Part shown: one piece after another, positions 1 to 6,427 of the stretch
Layout: each line of letters starts with the position of its first letter
Position numbering within the stretch: position 1 is the stretch's first letter
Assembly: GCA_016935655.1 (NCBI GenBank)
Contig: JAFGQM010000024.1
Span: forward strand, 1 to 9,908
Source: Candidatus Altarchaeota archaeon
GTDB lineage: Archaea > Altiarchaeota > Altiarchaeia > JAFGQM01
Reading direction: 5' to 3'
Length of the DNA: 9,908 nt
Notes under the pieces: model-generated
Told to the model about the DNA's origin: nothing
Databases searched by the model: none
Seen by the model: only the letters and a program-made list of their open reading frames with translations
Program-made: the position numbers and the translations under genes

Positions 1-42
1 ATAGCCTTCTTTTATCTCGGTTCCACAATTCGGACAGAACAT
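1..42 (-). CDS. Zinc-ribbon protein, 5' end only (runs off the window)
   Basis: Read leftwards from an ATG at 42, the first 14 codons give MFCPNCGTEIKEGY. The CPNCG pair three residues from the start is the usual first half of a small N-terminal zinc ribbon found at the start of many archaeal membrane or regulatory proteins. The second CxxC pair and the rest of the protein lie outside the window, so the product cannot be named. The gene diverges from the deacetylase-like gene at 80, with only 37 bp between the starts. The AT-rich stretch at about 66-77 is at the right distance for a leaderless promoter. Coding is inferred from the motif and start position only. Confidence 0.62.
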   Translation of the reverse strand, partial: MFCPNCGTEIKEGY

Positions 43-50
43 TTTATTGA

Positions 51-59
51 ATATTTAAG
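51..59 (+). promoter_or_regulatory. TATA-like box of the deacetylase-like gene
   Basis: The sequence ATATTTAAG is centred about 25 nt before the ATG at 80, and no Shine-Dalgarno sequence precedes that ATG. This is the arrangement expected for a leaderless archaeal transcript. It overlaps the 8-bp palindrome TAAGCTTA at 56-63. It lies in the 37-bp gap shared with the divergent zinc-ribbon gene, so the two genes may be regulated together. Position and composition are the only evidence. Confidence 0.45.
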
Positions 60-79
60 CTTATGGCAATAAAAATTCT

Positions 80-937
80 ATGAAGTTTGTTTATCATCCA
101 CTCTTTCTAAGGCATGACACGGGCATGCATCCAGAGAACCCGGGAAGGTTCGAGCTGATTCTCAGGACCCTAAAAAATAAAGGCGGCTTGGTCGAACCAA
201 AAACTGGTGAAAGGTATATAAAACTGGCACATAGCCCGGAGTATGTAGACAAGGTGAGGGACATATGTGATATGGGTGGAGGATATCTCGACGTGGACAC
301 GCCGGTCTCTGCAGAGAGTTACAAGGCTGCATGTTATGCCGTGGGTGCAGCTATCGAAGCGTCAGAACTAGGCGGATTCGCCCTTGTAAGGCCCCCGGGA
401 CATCATGCCACCTACGATCAGGGCATGGGTTTCTGTATCTTCAACAACATGGCCATATCGGCCCTCAGACTGGCGAACAAGGGGAAAAAAGTGTTCATCC
501 TGGATGTAGACATACACCATGGCAACGGCACGCAGGACCTTGTCTTTGGAAAAGACAATATAATGTTTTTGTCAATACACCAGAGCCCATTATACCCTGG
601 GACCGGTTTATTTAGTGAGGGCAACTGTTTCAACTTCCCCCTGAAGCCCAACACCACGGACAGGGGCTATATGGAAGTCTTAGACAATGAGGTGCTCCCA
701 AGGCTTGCCAAATTTGACCCCGATGTCGTCGGGGTATCCGTGGGCTTCGATGCATACCACAAGGATGTTGGATGGGTCGCTGGGAATCATTTTCTGCTTA
801 CAAAACAGACATACCTAAAAATCAATGGGATCCTCTCGCAATACAAGACATTTTATGTATTGGAGGGGGGGTACAATCCCAGTAGTATAGTGGAGGGGAT
901 CGAAGCACTGACTGCGGCGGTCATCCCAAAGATTTAA
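80..937 (+). CDS. Class II histone-deacetylase-like amidohydrolase (HDAC/AcuC/acetylpolyamine hydrolase family)
   Basis: A 285-aa zinc-dependent deacetylase of the arginase/deacetylase fold, close to full length for archaeal and bacterial members. Visible motifs in order: HPENPGR near residue 17, RPPGHHA at 104-110 (the His pair that activates water), DVDIHHGNGT at 142-151 (D144 and H146 as zinc ligands), GFDAY at 222-226 (D224 as third ligand) and EGGYN at 262-266 with the transition-state Tyr265. All catalytic residues are therefore present. The family removes acetyl groups from protein lysines, polyamines or small metabolites; the substrate cannot be told from sequence. Chromatin proteins or acetylpolyamines are possible in an archaeon. 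There is no signal peptide, so it should be cytosolic. It seems to be transcribed from its own TATA-like box as a leaderless mRNA. Confidence 0.95.
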   Translation: MKFVYHPLFLRHDTGMHPENPGRFELILRTLKNKGGLVEPKTGERYIKLAHSPEYVDKVRDICDMGGGYLDVDTPVSAESYKAACYAVGAAIEASELGGFALVRPPGHHATYDQGMGFCIFNNMAISALRLANKGKKVFILDVDIHHGNGTQDLVFGKDNIMFLSIHQSPLYPGTGLFSEGNCFNFPLKPNTTDRGYMEVLDNEVLPRLAKFDPDVVGVSVGFDAYHKDVGWVAGNHFLLTKQTYLKINGILSQYKTFYVLEGGYNPSSIVEGIEALTAAVIPKI

Positions 938-966
938 AAAGGGAGACAAGGTGGTCAAAAGGAAAA

Positions 967-1305
967 TTGGGGTCCCAAAGCCTGAAAAAAGGTTCAAACA
1001 CCTGGTTGTGGGGGGGTATGATAGTGGGATTTTTGGATGGAGGGGTAGAGGAACTAGGATTAGGGCGATATTGGTACAGGGGTATGTGGCTTGGGGAGAC
1101 GACCCCTGTGTACAAGGAAGGCAAGGATGCACTTGATAAGGTCCGTGGGATTCCAGCGGAGTTTAAACACCAAGGTAGGATACAGAGCATCAGGACACGA
1201 GGCCTGTCACACAGGGCTGGGACCGTCGGCGCGAGGGATGTCTTTGTTAGCCCATCAGGACGCATTTATAGGCACTTCATTAGAAAGGATGTAGAGAATG
1301 GCTAG
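967..1305 (+). CDS. Hypothetical small protein, start and frame uncertain
   Basis: The frame from ATG 967 gives 112 aa and ends at a TAG that overlaps the dph2 start by 8 bp, as in coupled genes. I do not recognise the family. The C-terminal half (from about residue 55) is basic, has the purine-first codons and AGG/ATA use of its neighbours and looks coding. The first half is less convincing. A second frame starts at GTG 951, five bases after GGGAG, and encodes MVKRKIGVPKPEKRF and onward to a stop at 1136. Over the first 20 codons its codon pattern looks better than that of frame 967. The two could be joined by a shift at the seven-G run at 1010-1016, so the gene may be one longer ORF with a sequencing error, a decayed gene, or not protein-coding. 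No similarity to the missing Dph2 N-terminal domain is visible in any frame. Confidence 0.4.
   Translation: MGSQSLKKGSNTWLWGGMIVGFLDGGVEELGLGRYWYRGMWLGETTPVYKEGKDALDKVRGIPAEFKHQGRIQSIRTRGLSHRAGTVGARDVFVSPSGRIYRHFIRKDVENG
1074..1113 (+). other. Strong inverted repeat (hairpin) inside the 938-1297 region
   Basis: The left arm GTACAGGGGT (1074-1083) pairs with the right arm ACCCCTGTGTAC (1102-1113), giving ten base pairs with a two-base bulge and a loop of 18 nt. The loop carries a further GGGG that could compete for the CCCC. There is no T-run after it, so it is not a typical terminator. It could be part of an RNA element, a translational control structure, or chance in a G-rich coding stretch. 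Confidence 0.45.
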
Positions 1306-1948
1306 GACCGTGTTTATACCTGTGCGCGCAGAGGCCAATGTCGATTTGGTTGTCGAGAACATCTTAGAAAAGGTCACGGCAAAAAGGATAGGGCTGGTGA
1401 CGACGGCGCAATACGTGCACGTATTGGCCGATATGAAAAGAGGCCTTGAAGGAGGCGGCAAAAAGGTCTCGATACAACCCGGCAGGCCGAACCCCGGGCA
1501 GATCCTGGGCTGCGATGCGCGCGCTGGCATGGGGGATGTAGACTGTTTTGTATACGTGGGAAGCGGGAGGTTCCACCCATTGGCAGTAGCGTACAAGACC
1601 GAAAAACCCGTTTATATTGCTCATCCATCCGGCGGCCTGGAGCAGATCTCAGGTGAAGAGGTGTTCAAGTACCAAAAAAGGAAGTATGCGCGCATATCAA
1701 AGTTCAAGGATGCGCGCAAGATTGGCATCATTGTATCTACAAAACCGGGACAGCAGAAATTGAAACATGCTGTGGAGCTTAGGGACAGGCTCAAGGGGGA
1801 GGGCAAAGAAACATTTATATTTGTAGCAAATGAAATTAAACCAGAAAATCTGGTGGGTTTTGAGGTGGACGTGTGGGTTAGCACAGCCTGCCCGCGTATA
1901 GTCGACGATCACTTCGAAAAACCGATTGTTGATATTTCTGATATCTGA
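1298..1948 (+). CDS. dph2: Dph2-like diphthamide synthesis protein, N-terminal domain missing
   Basis: Archaeal Dph2 is a homodimeric [4Fe-4S] enzyme that moves a 3-amino-3-carboxypropyl group from SAM to a His of translation factor aEF-2, the first step of diphthamide synthesis. It usually has about 320-340 aa in three similar domains, each giving one cluster cysteine. This protein has 216 aa. It begins at the FIPVRA segment that normally follows domain 1, then shows domain 2 (GLVTTAQ at 32-38, GQILGCD at 67-73 with C72, YVGSGRFHPL at 86-95) and domain 3 (STKPGQ at 147-152, TACPRI at 196-201 with C198). The first cysteine and about 100-110 residues are absent. A stop codon (TAG 1292-1294) closes the frame just upstream, and no frame before it resembles the missing part. 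A weak AAAGGA site lies before ATG 1298. The gene may be defective, may need a separate domain-1 protein, or may have another role. Confidence 0.87.
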   Translation: MARTVFIPVRAEANVDLVVENILEKVTAKRIGLVTTAQYVHVLADMKRGLEGGGKKVSIQPGRPNPGQILGCDARAGMGDVDCFVYVGSGRFHPLAVAYKTEKPVYIAHPSGGLEQISGEEVFKYQKRKYARISKFKDARKIGIIVSTKPGQQKLKHAVELRDRLKGEGKETFIFVANEIKPENLVGFEVDVWVSTACPRIVDDHFEKPIVDISDI

Positions 1949-1967
1949 AAATTTTAAGGAGAGAAAA

Positions 1968-2525
1968 GTGGAACAAGAGGAAGGTTTTGTGATACCCGGC
2001 CAAATGGTCAAAACAGACAAAAGGCCAGGACATGGTTTGTACGCCGAAAAAGGGAACGTTTACTCCGCCTTAGTGGGCAATATGAAGGAGTCCACGGATA
2101 AGGCATTCGTTGAGCCCGGGAATAGTATCGTGGAGGTCAAAAGAGGGGACACGATAATAGGCACTATAGAGACTGTCAGGGACAAGGCAGTCGTTGTAAA
2201 GATATTGAAGGTTGTTGGAAAGCAGAGAGCGCTACCGACTGGTGGTTTTGGCATTATACGCGTGATGGACATCGCCAACGGGTATACTGAAAACGCCAAG
2301 GATGAATTCAAGATAGGGGACGTGATAAAGGCCGAGGTGGCCGAGGTACTGCCCAACGATACGATCCTCACGACAAAGAGCCCCAATCTGGGAGTGATAG
2401 AGGGCTACTGCTCCAGTTGTAGGGGCATACTAAAGTCGGAGGCTGGGAAGCTCGTTTGCACGGTATGCAGCAAGGTCGAGAGAAGGAAGGTCTCTAGGGA
2501 CTACCTATTGAAGGAGGGCGAGTAA
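1968..2525 (+). CDS. csl4: Exosome RNA-binding subunit Csl4
   Basis: A 185-aa cap subunit of the archaeal RNA exosome, which degrades and tails RNA; Csl4 binds RNA and, in studied archaea, links DnaG to the complex. The order is typical: N-terminal domain with VIPGQ (8-12) and GHGLYAEKGNVYSALVG (21-37), a central S1 domain at about 58-138 (GDTIIGTIETV through FKIGDVIKAEVAEV), and a C-terminal zinc ribbon with C148, C151, C164 and C167. I chose GTG 1968 because AAGGAG lies a few bases before it (1956-1961) and the family N-terminus fits. An in-frame TTG at 1926 would lie inside dph2 and add residues foreign to the family. It follows dph2 by 19 nt and precedes rpo11 by 1 nt, so it is clearly part of the operon. 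Confidence 0.95.
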   Translation: MEQEEGFVIPGQMVKTDKRPGHGLYAEKGNVYSALVGNMKESTDKAFVEPGNSIVEVKRGDTIIGTIETVRDKAVVVKILKVVGKQRALPTGGFGIIRVMDIANGYTENAKDEFKIGDVIKAEVAEVLPNDTILTTKSPNLGVIEGYCSSCRGILKSEAGKLVCTVCSKVERRKVSRDYLLKEGE

Positions 2526-2526
2526 T

Positions 2527-2802
2527 ATGGAAATAAACATAATGGAAAGGCAGGACAATTTTTTAAAGTTTGAGGTTCTTGGTACGGGACACACGTTGCT
2601 AAACCTCCTGCGGAAGAAGTTATCAGAGGACGAAAGGATTGAGATAGCTATGTATTCGATACCCCATCCATTGTTAGAGGGGGTTGTGTTTGAGGTCACA
2701 GGCAAAAATGGCGTGGATGTCGAAAAAGAGATTAAAAAGTCTTTATCGGGGCTAAAGGGGGATATAAAGGAGTTTAGAGAGGCCTGGAAAAAGGCCAAGT
2801 AA
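2527..2802 (+). CDS. rpo11: DNA-directed RNA polymerase subunit Rpo11 (RpoL)
   Basis: A 91-aa subunit, homologue of eukaryotic Rpb11 and of the bacterial alpha N-terminal domain. It pairs with Rpo3 to form the platform on which archaeal RNA polymerase is assembled. The signature GTGHTLLNLLRKKL (19-32) corresponds to the alpha-like dimer motif, followed by SIPHPLLEGVVFEV (44-57), and the length is normal. ATG 2527 is 1 nt after the csl4 stop, with GGAGGGCG just before it as ribosome binding site. The next gene starts 1 nt after its stop, so all three are probably on one mRNA. Confidence 0.97.
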   Translation: MEINIMERQDNFLKFEVLGTGHTLLNLLRKKLSEDERIEIAMYSIPHPLLEGVVFEVTGKNGVDVEKEIKKSLSGLKGDIKEFREAWKKAK

Positions 2803-2803
2803 G

Positions 2804-4258
2804 ATGCCCATAGGCGGATTAAACTGGAGGGATGAGCCAGAGCCGAAAAGATTTCGGCAGATAAAGGACGAGGTGCAAGTCCTTGGCATAGACGACGCTC
2901 CGTTTCAGCCAGAATCAAAAGAGGTCAGGGTCGTAGCGACTTTATTCAGGGGCGGAAAGACGCTTGACGGCGTATTCAGGACAAAGATATCCAAGGACGG
3001 ATTAGATGCCACTAACAAGCTCATAGAGCTGATCAAAGAGATAGAACGGGACAATATAAGGGCTTTGCTGCTGGATGGGATAACGTTCGGCGGCTTCAAT
3101 ATAGTCGATGTGCAGAGGCTCTATGCGGAAACTGGGATACCTGTCATAGTCTCGATGCAAAAGCGCCCTAATTTCGCCGACATAAGGAGGGCCCTCAGAC
3201 ATCTGGACAATTATGAGACCAGGACTAATCTGATTGAGAAGGCCGGAAGCGTCCATCCCATCGACATCGTTGGGAAAAAGGTCTTCATACAAAAGGCCGG
3301 GATAAGCCTTGAGGATGCGAAGGGCATAATAGAGAAGACCACTACAAACGGTCTCGTGCCAGAGCCTATCAGGGTCGCTCATCTGATAGGCAAAGGGACG
3401 TATGGGAAAGAAGAGATGGCTGAAGAAGGCGGGGGTAAAAGATTGGACGAGCAGGTCAGGGTGTACATATCCGGGGTAAACCAAAGGGTAACCGGGTTCA
3501 AACACAAGTGGATGCCCGGCTGGATAGGGGAGATATTCACGTTTCTTTTTGCGTTTTTGTTGGCTTACCTGTTCATACAGGGCCTGGGATTTGTCTTGAA
3601 CACCTCCTCGCCCCTGGTAGTTGTGGAATCGGAGAGCATGATACATTCCTCAAACTGGCAGCAGTGGCTAGCCGACAACGGGCTGACCCCCTCCGCCTAT
3701 GGCTTTGACGGGGGGATGGGCATAGGCGACATAATAATCGTGAAGGGAGATGATACGTATGACATAAACGTCGGCGATGTGATAATCTACCAAAAACTGG
3801 AATGCGAGAGGAACGCCGGCGGTGAGCCCATCATACACAGGGTCGTGGGCATAGTGGACGTTGATGGGGGCAACGTGAACGCCCAGGGTGCAGTGAGGTT
3901 TGAGGACGGCCTGATAAAGACGCCGTGCAACGACTACTCTTCTTCATATGACCTGCAAAGCATCAAGGACAGATACGCTGACGGAAGATACTTCAAGGAC
4001 TTCGCCACGGACAAATTCCGTCTGTTCATCACGAAGGGGGACGGGAACCAGAGGGAGGACCAGTGCAGGAGGGGCGACAGCTGCGAGATCTCATACCCGA
4101 TACACAACAAGTTGATAGTCGGGACCGCCAAGTTCGACATCCCATGGCTCGGTTATATCAAGCTCGGCTTGGTCTGCGGGCTGAACTATGCGACAGGGAA
4201 TGCATGCTCCAGCAAGTGCTGGTGGACCAAGGACAACCCAAGATGCAGGGGGGCGTAA
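2804..4258 (+). CDS. Fusion of DUF99 domain and archaeal signal peptidase I (Sec11-like)
   Basis: A single 484-aa frame. Residues 1 to about 200 are a full DUF99 (UPF0215) domain: GIDDAPF (28-34), LLLDGITFGGFNIVD (88-102), PVIV (113-116) and PEPIRVAHLI (186-195). DUF99 has unknown function; a distant likeness to endonuclease V is recalled but not checked. After a charged linker comes one membrane segment (about 243-263), preceded by basic KHKW so the N-terminus should be inside. Then follows a signal peptidase: VVVESESM with nucleophile S278, GDVIIY (324-329), IIHRVV with H345 (archaeal and ER type use His, not Lys) and ITKGDGN with D413, then WLGYIKLG. Spacing between these boxes is longer than usual. 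All eight cysteines (334, 375, 421, 427, 458, 468, 472, 481) are in the outer part, none in the inner part. An internal ATG at 3416 (residue 205) could give a separate peptidase. Confidence 0.92.
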   Translation: MPIGGLNWRDEPEPKRFRQIKDEVQVLGIDDAPFQPESKEVRVVATLFRGGKTLDGVFRTKISKDGLDATNKLIELIKEIERDNIRALLLDGITFGGFNIVDVQRLYAETGIPVIVSMQKRPNFADIRRALRHLDNYETRTNLIEKAGSVHPIDIVGKKVFIQKAGISLEDAKGIIEKTTTNGLVPEPIRVAHLIGKGTYGKEEMAEEGGGKRLDEQVRVYISGVNQRVTGFKHKWMPGWIGEIFTFLFAFLLAYLFIQGLGFVLNTSSPLVVVESESMIHSSNWQQWLADNGLTPSAYGFDGGMGIGDIIIVKGDDTYDINVGDVIIYQKLECERNAGGEPIIHRVVGIVDVDGGNVNAQGAVRFEDGLIKTPCNDYSSSYDLQSIKDRYADGRYFKDFATDKFRLFITKGDGNQREDQCRRGDSCEISYPIHNKLIVGTAKFDIPWLGYIKLGLVCGLNYATGNACSSKCWWTKDNPRCRGA

Positions 4259-4662
4259 TGAAAGAGGGGAAAAGGCCTAGGTTAACCGTAGACGCGATAA
4301 TAGCCAAAGAAGGGAGGATACTACTTGTGAAAAGAAGGTACGAGCCCTACAAGGGCTATTGGGCCCTGCCGGGGGGTTTCGTGGAATGGGGCGAGACTGT
4401 GGAGGAGGCCCTGAAGCGCGAGGTCTTGGAAGAGACTGGGCTAAAGGTCGACATAGGCAGGCTGGTGAACGTCTACTCCGAGCCCGACAGGGACCCGCGG
4501 GGCCATTCGATAACCGTAGCCTATTCGTGCGGGATAGTCGGCGGCTCAGAGCAGGAGGGGGACGATGCTGCTGAGGTCGGATGGTTCCCCTTGCACGACA
4601 TGCCAAGGCTCGGTTTTGACCACGAAAAGATAGTAAGGGAGGCCTTAAAGCTACAGGAATAG
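4258..4662 (+). CDS. Nudix hydrolase, probably ADP-ribose pyrophosphatase
   Basis: A 134-aa Nudix protein with a perfect Nudix box at 40-62 (GX5EX7REUXEEXGU; E55, E58 and E59 bind the metal). The SEPDRDPRGHSITVAY stretch (74-89), with a proline about 17 residues after the box, resembles the ADP-ribose pyrophosphatase subgroup, which cuts ADP-ribose to AMP and ribose-5-phosphate. Nucleotide-pool cleaning is an alternative. The start is ATG 4258, which overlaps the previous stop as TAATG and has a G-rich site before it. The frame is open further upstream, but that part lies inside the signal peptidase gene and is not Nudix-like. Last gene of the dph2-csl4-rpo11 cluster; a T-rich stretch follows its stop. 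Confidence 0.93.
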   Translation: MKEGKRPRLTVDAIIAKEGRILLVKRRYEPYKGYWALPGGFVEWGETVEEALKREVLEETGLKVDIGRLVNVYSEPDRDPRGHSITVAYSCGIVGGSEQEGDDAAEVGWFPLHDMPRLGFDHEKIVREALKLQE

Positions 4663-4673
4663 GTTTTTATTCT
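4661..4673 (+). terminator. T-rich stretch after the Nudix gene
   Basis: AGGTTTTTATTCT begins within the Nudix stop codon. A U-rich tract without a hairpin is the usual archaeal intrinsic termination signal. It separates the upstream cluster from the pcn promoter. One short tract may end transcription only in part. Confidence 0.4.
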
Positions 4674-4678
4674 TAGAG

Positions 4679-4687
4679 ATTTAAAAG
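4679..4687 (+). promoter_or_regulatory. TATA-like box of pcn
   Basis: ATTTAAAAG is centred about 30 nt before the pcn start. A second AT-rich element, CTATAAAAT at 4691-4699, is too close to the start to be the TATA box of a transcript carrying the GGTGG site at 4701-4705. This suggests that pcn-priL-priS can be transcribed independently of the genes before it. Confidence 0.5.
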
Positions 4688-4712
4688 AAACTATAAAATC
4701 GGTGGTAAAAAA

Positions 4713-5447
4713 ATGCTCAAGCTGACAATTTCTGATGCAAATGCTTGGAAGAGGAGCGTCGATGCGATAGCCGCCCTTATAGACGAGGGTACGTTCGAGT
4801 TCGAGGAGAAGGGGATGGCATTGAAGGCGATGGATCCGTCGCAGATAGCCATGGTGGATTTTGAGATGCCCAAAGGCGCGTTCAAGGACTACTCCTCTAG
4901 CGCAAAGCAGAGCATGGGGATTGATTTCTCCGAGTTGTCCAGGGTCATGAGAAGGGCGAGGGCCGAGGACGTGATAAAGATGGAGCTAAAGGGGAACAAG
5001 CTTGATGTGCATTTTGATGGCAAGACCTCACGAAAGTTCGTGTTACCTCTTATAGACGCTACTGCGCATCCGAACAAGCCCAAGATAGAATTTGACGCTC
5101 TTGTCAAGATATCCGCCAACGACCTGAAAGAGGTACTGGCTGATGTAGAATTGGTGAGCAATTATGTAGTCCTAGATGCCGCTGAGAAGGAGCTGGTGAT
5201 CACCTCCGAAAGTGAGAGTGGCAAGGCCGAGATAAAGTTCCCGCAAAAGGCCCTTATGGAGCTAAAGGTCAAAGCGGCTTCCAGGGCCATGTTCCCGCTG
5301 GAGTATCTGAAGAACATGACCAGGAACACTGACGTTACAACGGTGGTCAACCTAAGCATCAAGAAGGACGCGCCTCTAATGCTCGACTATGCGATAGGTG
5401 AGAGCAAGATAACCTACTTCTTGGCCCCAAGAATAGAGAACGTGTAG
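4713..5447 (+). CDS. pcn: DNA polymerase sliding clamp PCNA
   Basis: A 244-aa ring-forming processivity factor, the normal length. It encircles DNA and tethers DNA polymerase, ligase, FEN1 and RFC. Conserved parts: LKLTISDANAWKRSVDAI at the N-terminus, ALKAMDPSQIAMVDFEMPK (36-54, the classic PCNA stretch), an interdomain loop around LIDATAHPNKPKIEFDA (113-129) that receives PIP-box partners, and the C-terminal YFLAPRIE (235-242). No truncation or insertion is visible. It is directly upstream of the primase subunits, 35 nt before priL, which makes a compact lagging-strand replication set. It has its own TATA-like box and a GGTGG ribosome binding site. Confidence 0.98.
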   Translation: MLKLTISDANAWKRSVDAIAALIDEGTFEFEEKGMALKAMDPSQIAMVDFEMPKGAFKDYSSSAKQSMGIDFSELSRVMRRARAEDVIKMELKGNKLDVHFDGKTSRKFVLPLIDATAHPNKPKIEFDALVKISANDLKEVLADVELVSNYVVLDAAEKELVITSESESGKAEIKFPQKALMELKVKAASRAMFPLEYLKNMTRNTDVTTVVNLSIKKDAPLMLDYAIGESKITYFLAPRIENV

Positions 5448-5482
5448 GGCTTTAATCCTTATGCCAGGGAGCAAAGTCCAAG

Positions 5483-6427
5483 ATGCCTATTTCCAACTAT
5501 CCATTCCTGAAAGAAGAGAAGGAGCGCCTAAAGGACCTTAAACTGAAGATTGACGAAATACCCGAGCACCCGATATACGGCCATCTACTGGGGGCATCAA
5601 TAGACGACATAAACGGCAAGGCAAAGGACCTGGGGGATCCCGATTTCAGCATCATCTCCTTCACCCTGTCGAAAATACTGCTGTCCATAGCAGACGACAA
5701 GTCGCTGAACGAAGCCTACTCGGAGAGAAAGAGCGAGGAGTTCCGCCAAAGGCTCGAGCGGGAAACCCTGCCGTTTTTAATAAAAATAGGCAGGGAAGAA
5801 TTGGGCATGGACATCAAAACCGAGGACAGCCTCAGGATAGGCTTTATTGATTTTTTGAGGTTCAAGCCCGATTTCCTTAAACTCGCTCAGGCAGACCTGA
5901 AGGCGGGCTATGTGCAGATAACCAAGACCCAGCTGTCATGGCTCCTGAAAGGGGCGATAAGCAAGTCTATATTACGTAGCATACCAAAAAAACAGAAGTT
6001 TCCGGAGGCGTTCCAAAGGGCCGCCAACAGGATAAAAAGCCAGGCCAAGGAGTCCGGCAGGATAAGGGAGATGCCCAGGATAAAAAGCCTCAACCAGGAT
6101 GCCCTCCCCCCGTGCATAAAGGAGATAATAAAGAGTCTGCAGTCCAAGAGCGCAAATCATAACGCGCACTTCGTCCTTGCTACATTTTTAACGACCCTCA
6201 AGTTGGGTGAGAAGGATATCCTGGAGATATTCAAAAAATCCCCCAAATACAACGACAAGATTGCAAGATACCAGATACAGTTCATAAAAGAACGGGGTTA
6301 CATATGCCCGGCCTGCGACTCTGTCAAGTCCTATGGGCTGTGTGTGGCCAATTGCCCAAGGAACAACCCCATCTCAGTTTACTTCTATAACCTAAAGACG
6401 AGGAAGCCACCCCATGGAAAATCTTGA
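5483..6427 (+). CDS. priL: DNA primase large subunit PriL
   Basis: The 314-aa regulatory subunit of archaeal/eukaryotic-type primase. It has no catalytic site; it binds PriS and helps initiation and product-length control through a C-terminal [4Fe-4S] domain. The N-terminal two thirds are mostly helical and charged. The cluster cysteines are C211 (in LPPCIKEI), C278 (or C275; YICPACDS), C287 (YGLC) and C291 (NCPRNNP), in the order typical for the family. FRFKPDF-like (FLRFKPDF, 124-131) and GYV are also seen. ATG 5483 is chosen because the N-terminus PISNYPFLKEEKE fits the family. A GGGAG lies rather far upstream (5466-5470), and a TTTAAT element at 5451-5456 might be a weak internal promoter. 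Its last 14 bases overlap priS. Confidence 0.95.
   Translation: MPISNYPFLKEEKERLKDLKLKIDEIPEHPIYGHLLGASIDDINGKAKDLGDPDFSIISFTLSKILLSIADDKSLNEAYSERKSEEFRQRLERETLPFLIKIGREELGMDIKTEDSLRIGFIDFLRFKPDFLKLAQADLKAGYVQITKTQLSWLLKGAISKSILRSIPKKQKFPEAFQRAANRIKSQAKESGRIREMPRIKSLNQDALPPCIKEIIKSLQSKSANHNAHFVLATFLTTLKLGEKDILEIFKKSPKYNDKIARYQIQFIKERGYICPACDSVKSYGLCVANCPRNNPISVYFYNLKTRKPPHGKS

Noticed and set aside
743..757. GFDAY instead of the more common GFDAH in the deacetylase
   Set aside because: The His after the zinc-binding Asp is not a ligand, and variants at this place occur in active family members.
865..871. Seven-G run in the deacetylase gene as a possible frameshift
   Set aside because: The frame continues correctly through it as Glu-Gly-Gly-Tyr, the conserved catalytic Tyr motif.
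991..1002. GGTTCAAACACC, resembling a tRNA T-loop
   Set aside because: No acceptor stem, anticodon arm or D-arm can be paired around it.
921..1265. 114-aa leftward frame over the unclear region
   Set aside because: It is rich in Pro, Ser and Leu, the typical shadow of G-rich purine-biased DNA on the other strand, and overlaps the end of the deacetylase gene.
938..1297. RNase P RNA or SRP RNA in the gap before dph2
   Set aside because: The length would fit, but the conserved RNase P (ACAGAA-type and GAGGAAAGTCC-type) and SRP (GGAAGG-loop) cores are not found.
1926..1967. TTG start giving a longer Csl4
   Set aside because: It would overlap the end of dph2, whereas GTG 1968 has AAGGAG in front of it and matches the family N-terminus.
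3002..3646. Long 214-aa leftward open frame opposite the DUF99-peptidase gene
   Set aside because: It mirrors a gene with clear domains, its protein is rich in Tyr, Pro and His in a shadow-like manner, and no motif or ribosome binding site supports it.
4063..4257. Upstream extension of the Nudix protein inside the signal peptidase gene
   Set aside because: The Nudix fold begins after ATG 4258, which overlaps the previous stop in the usual coupled way. The extra 65 residues are unlike Nudix proteins.
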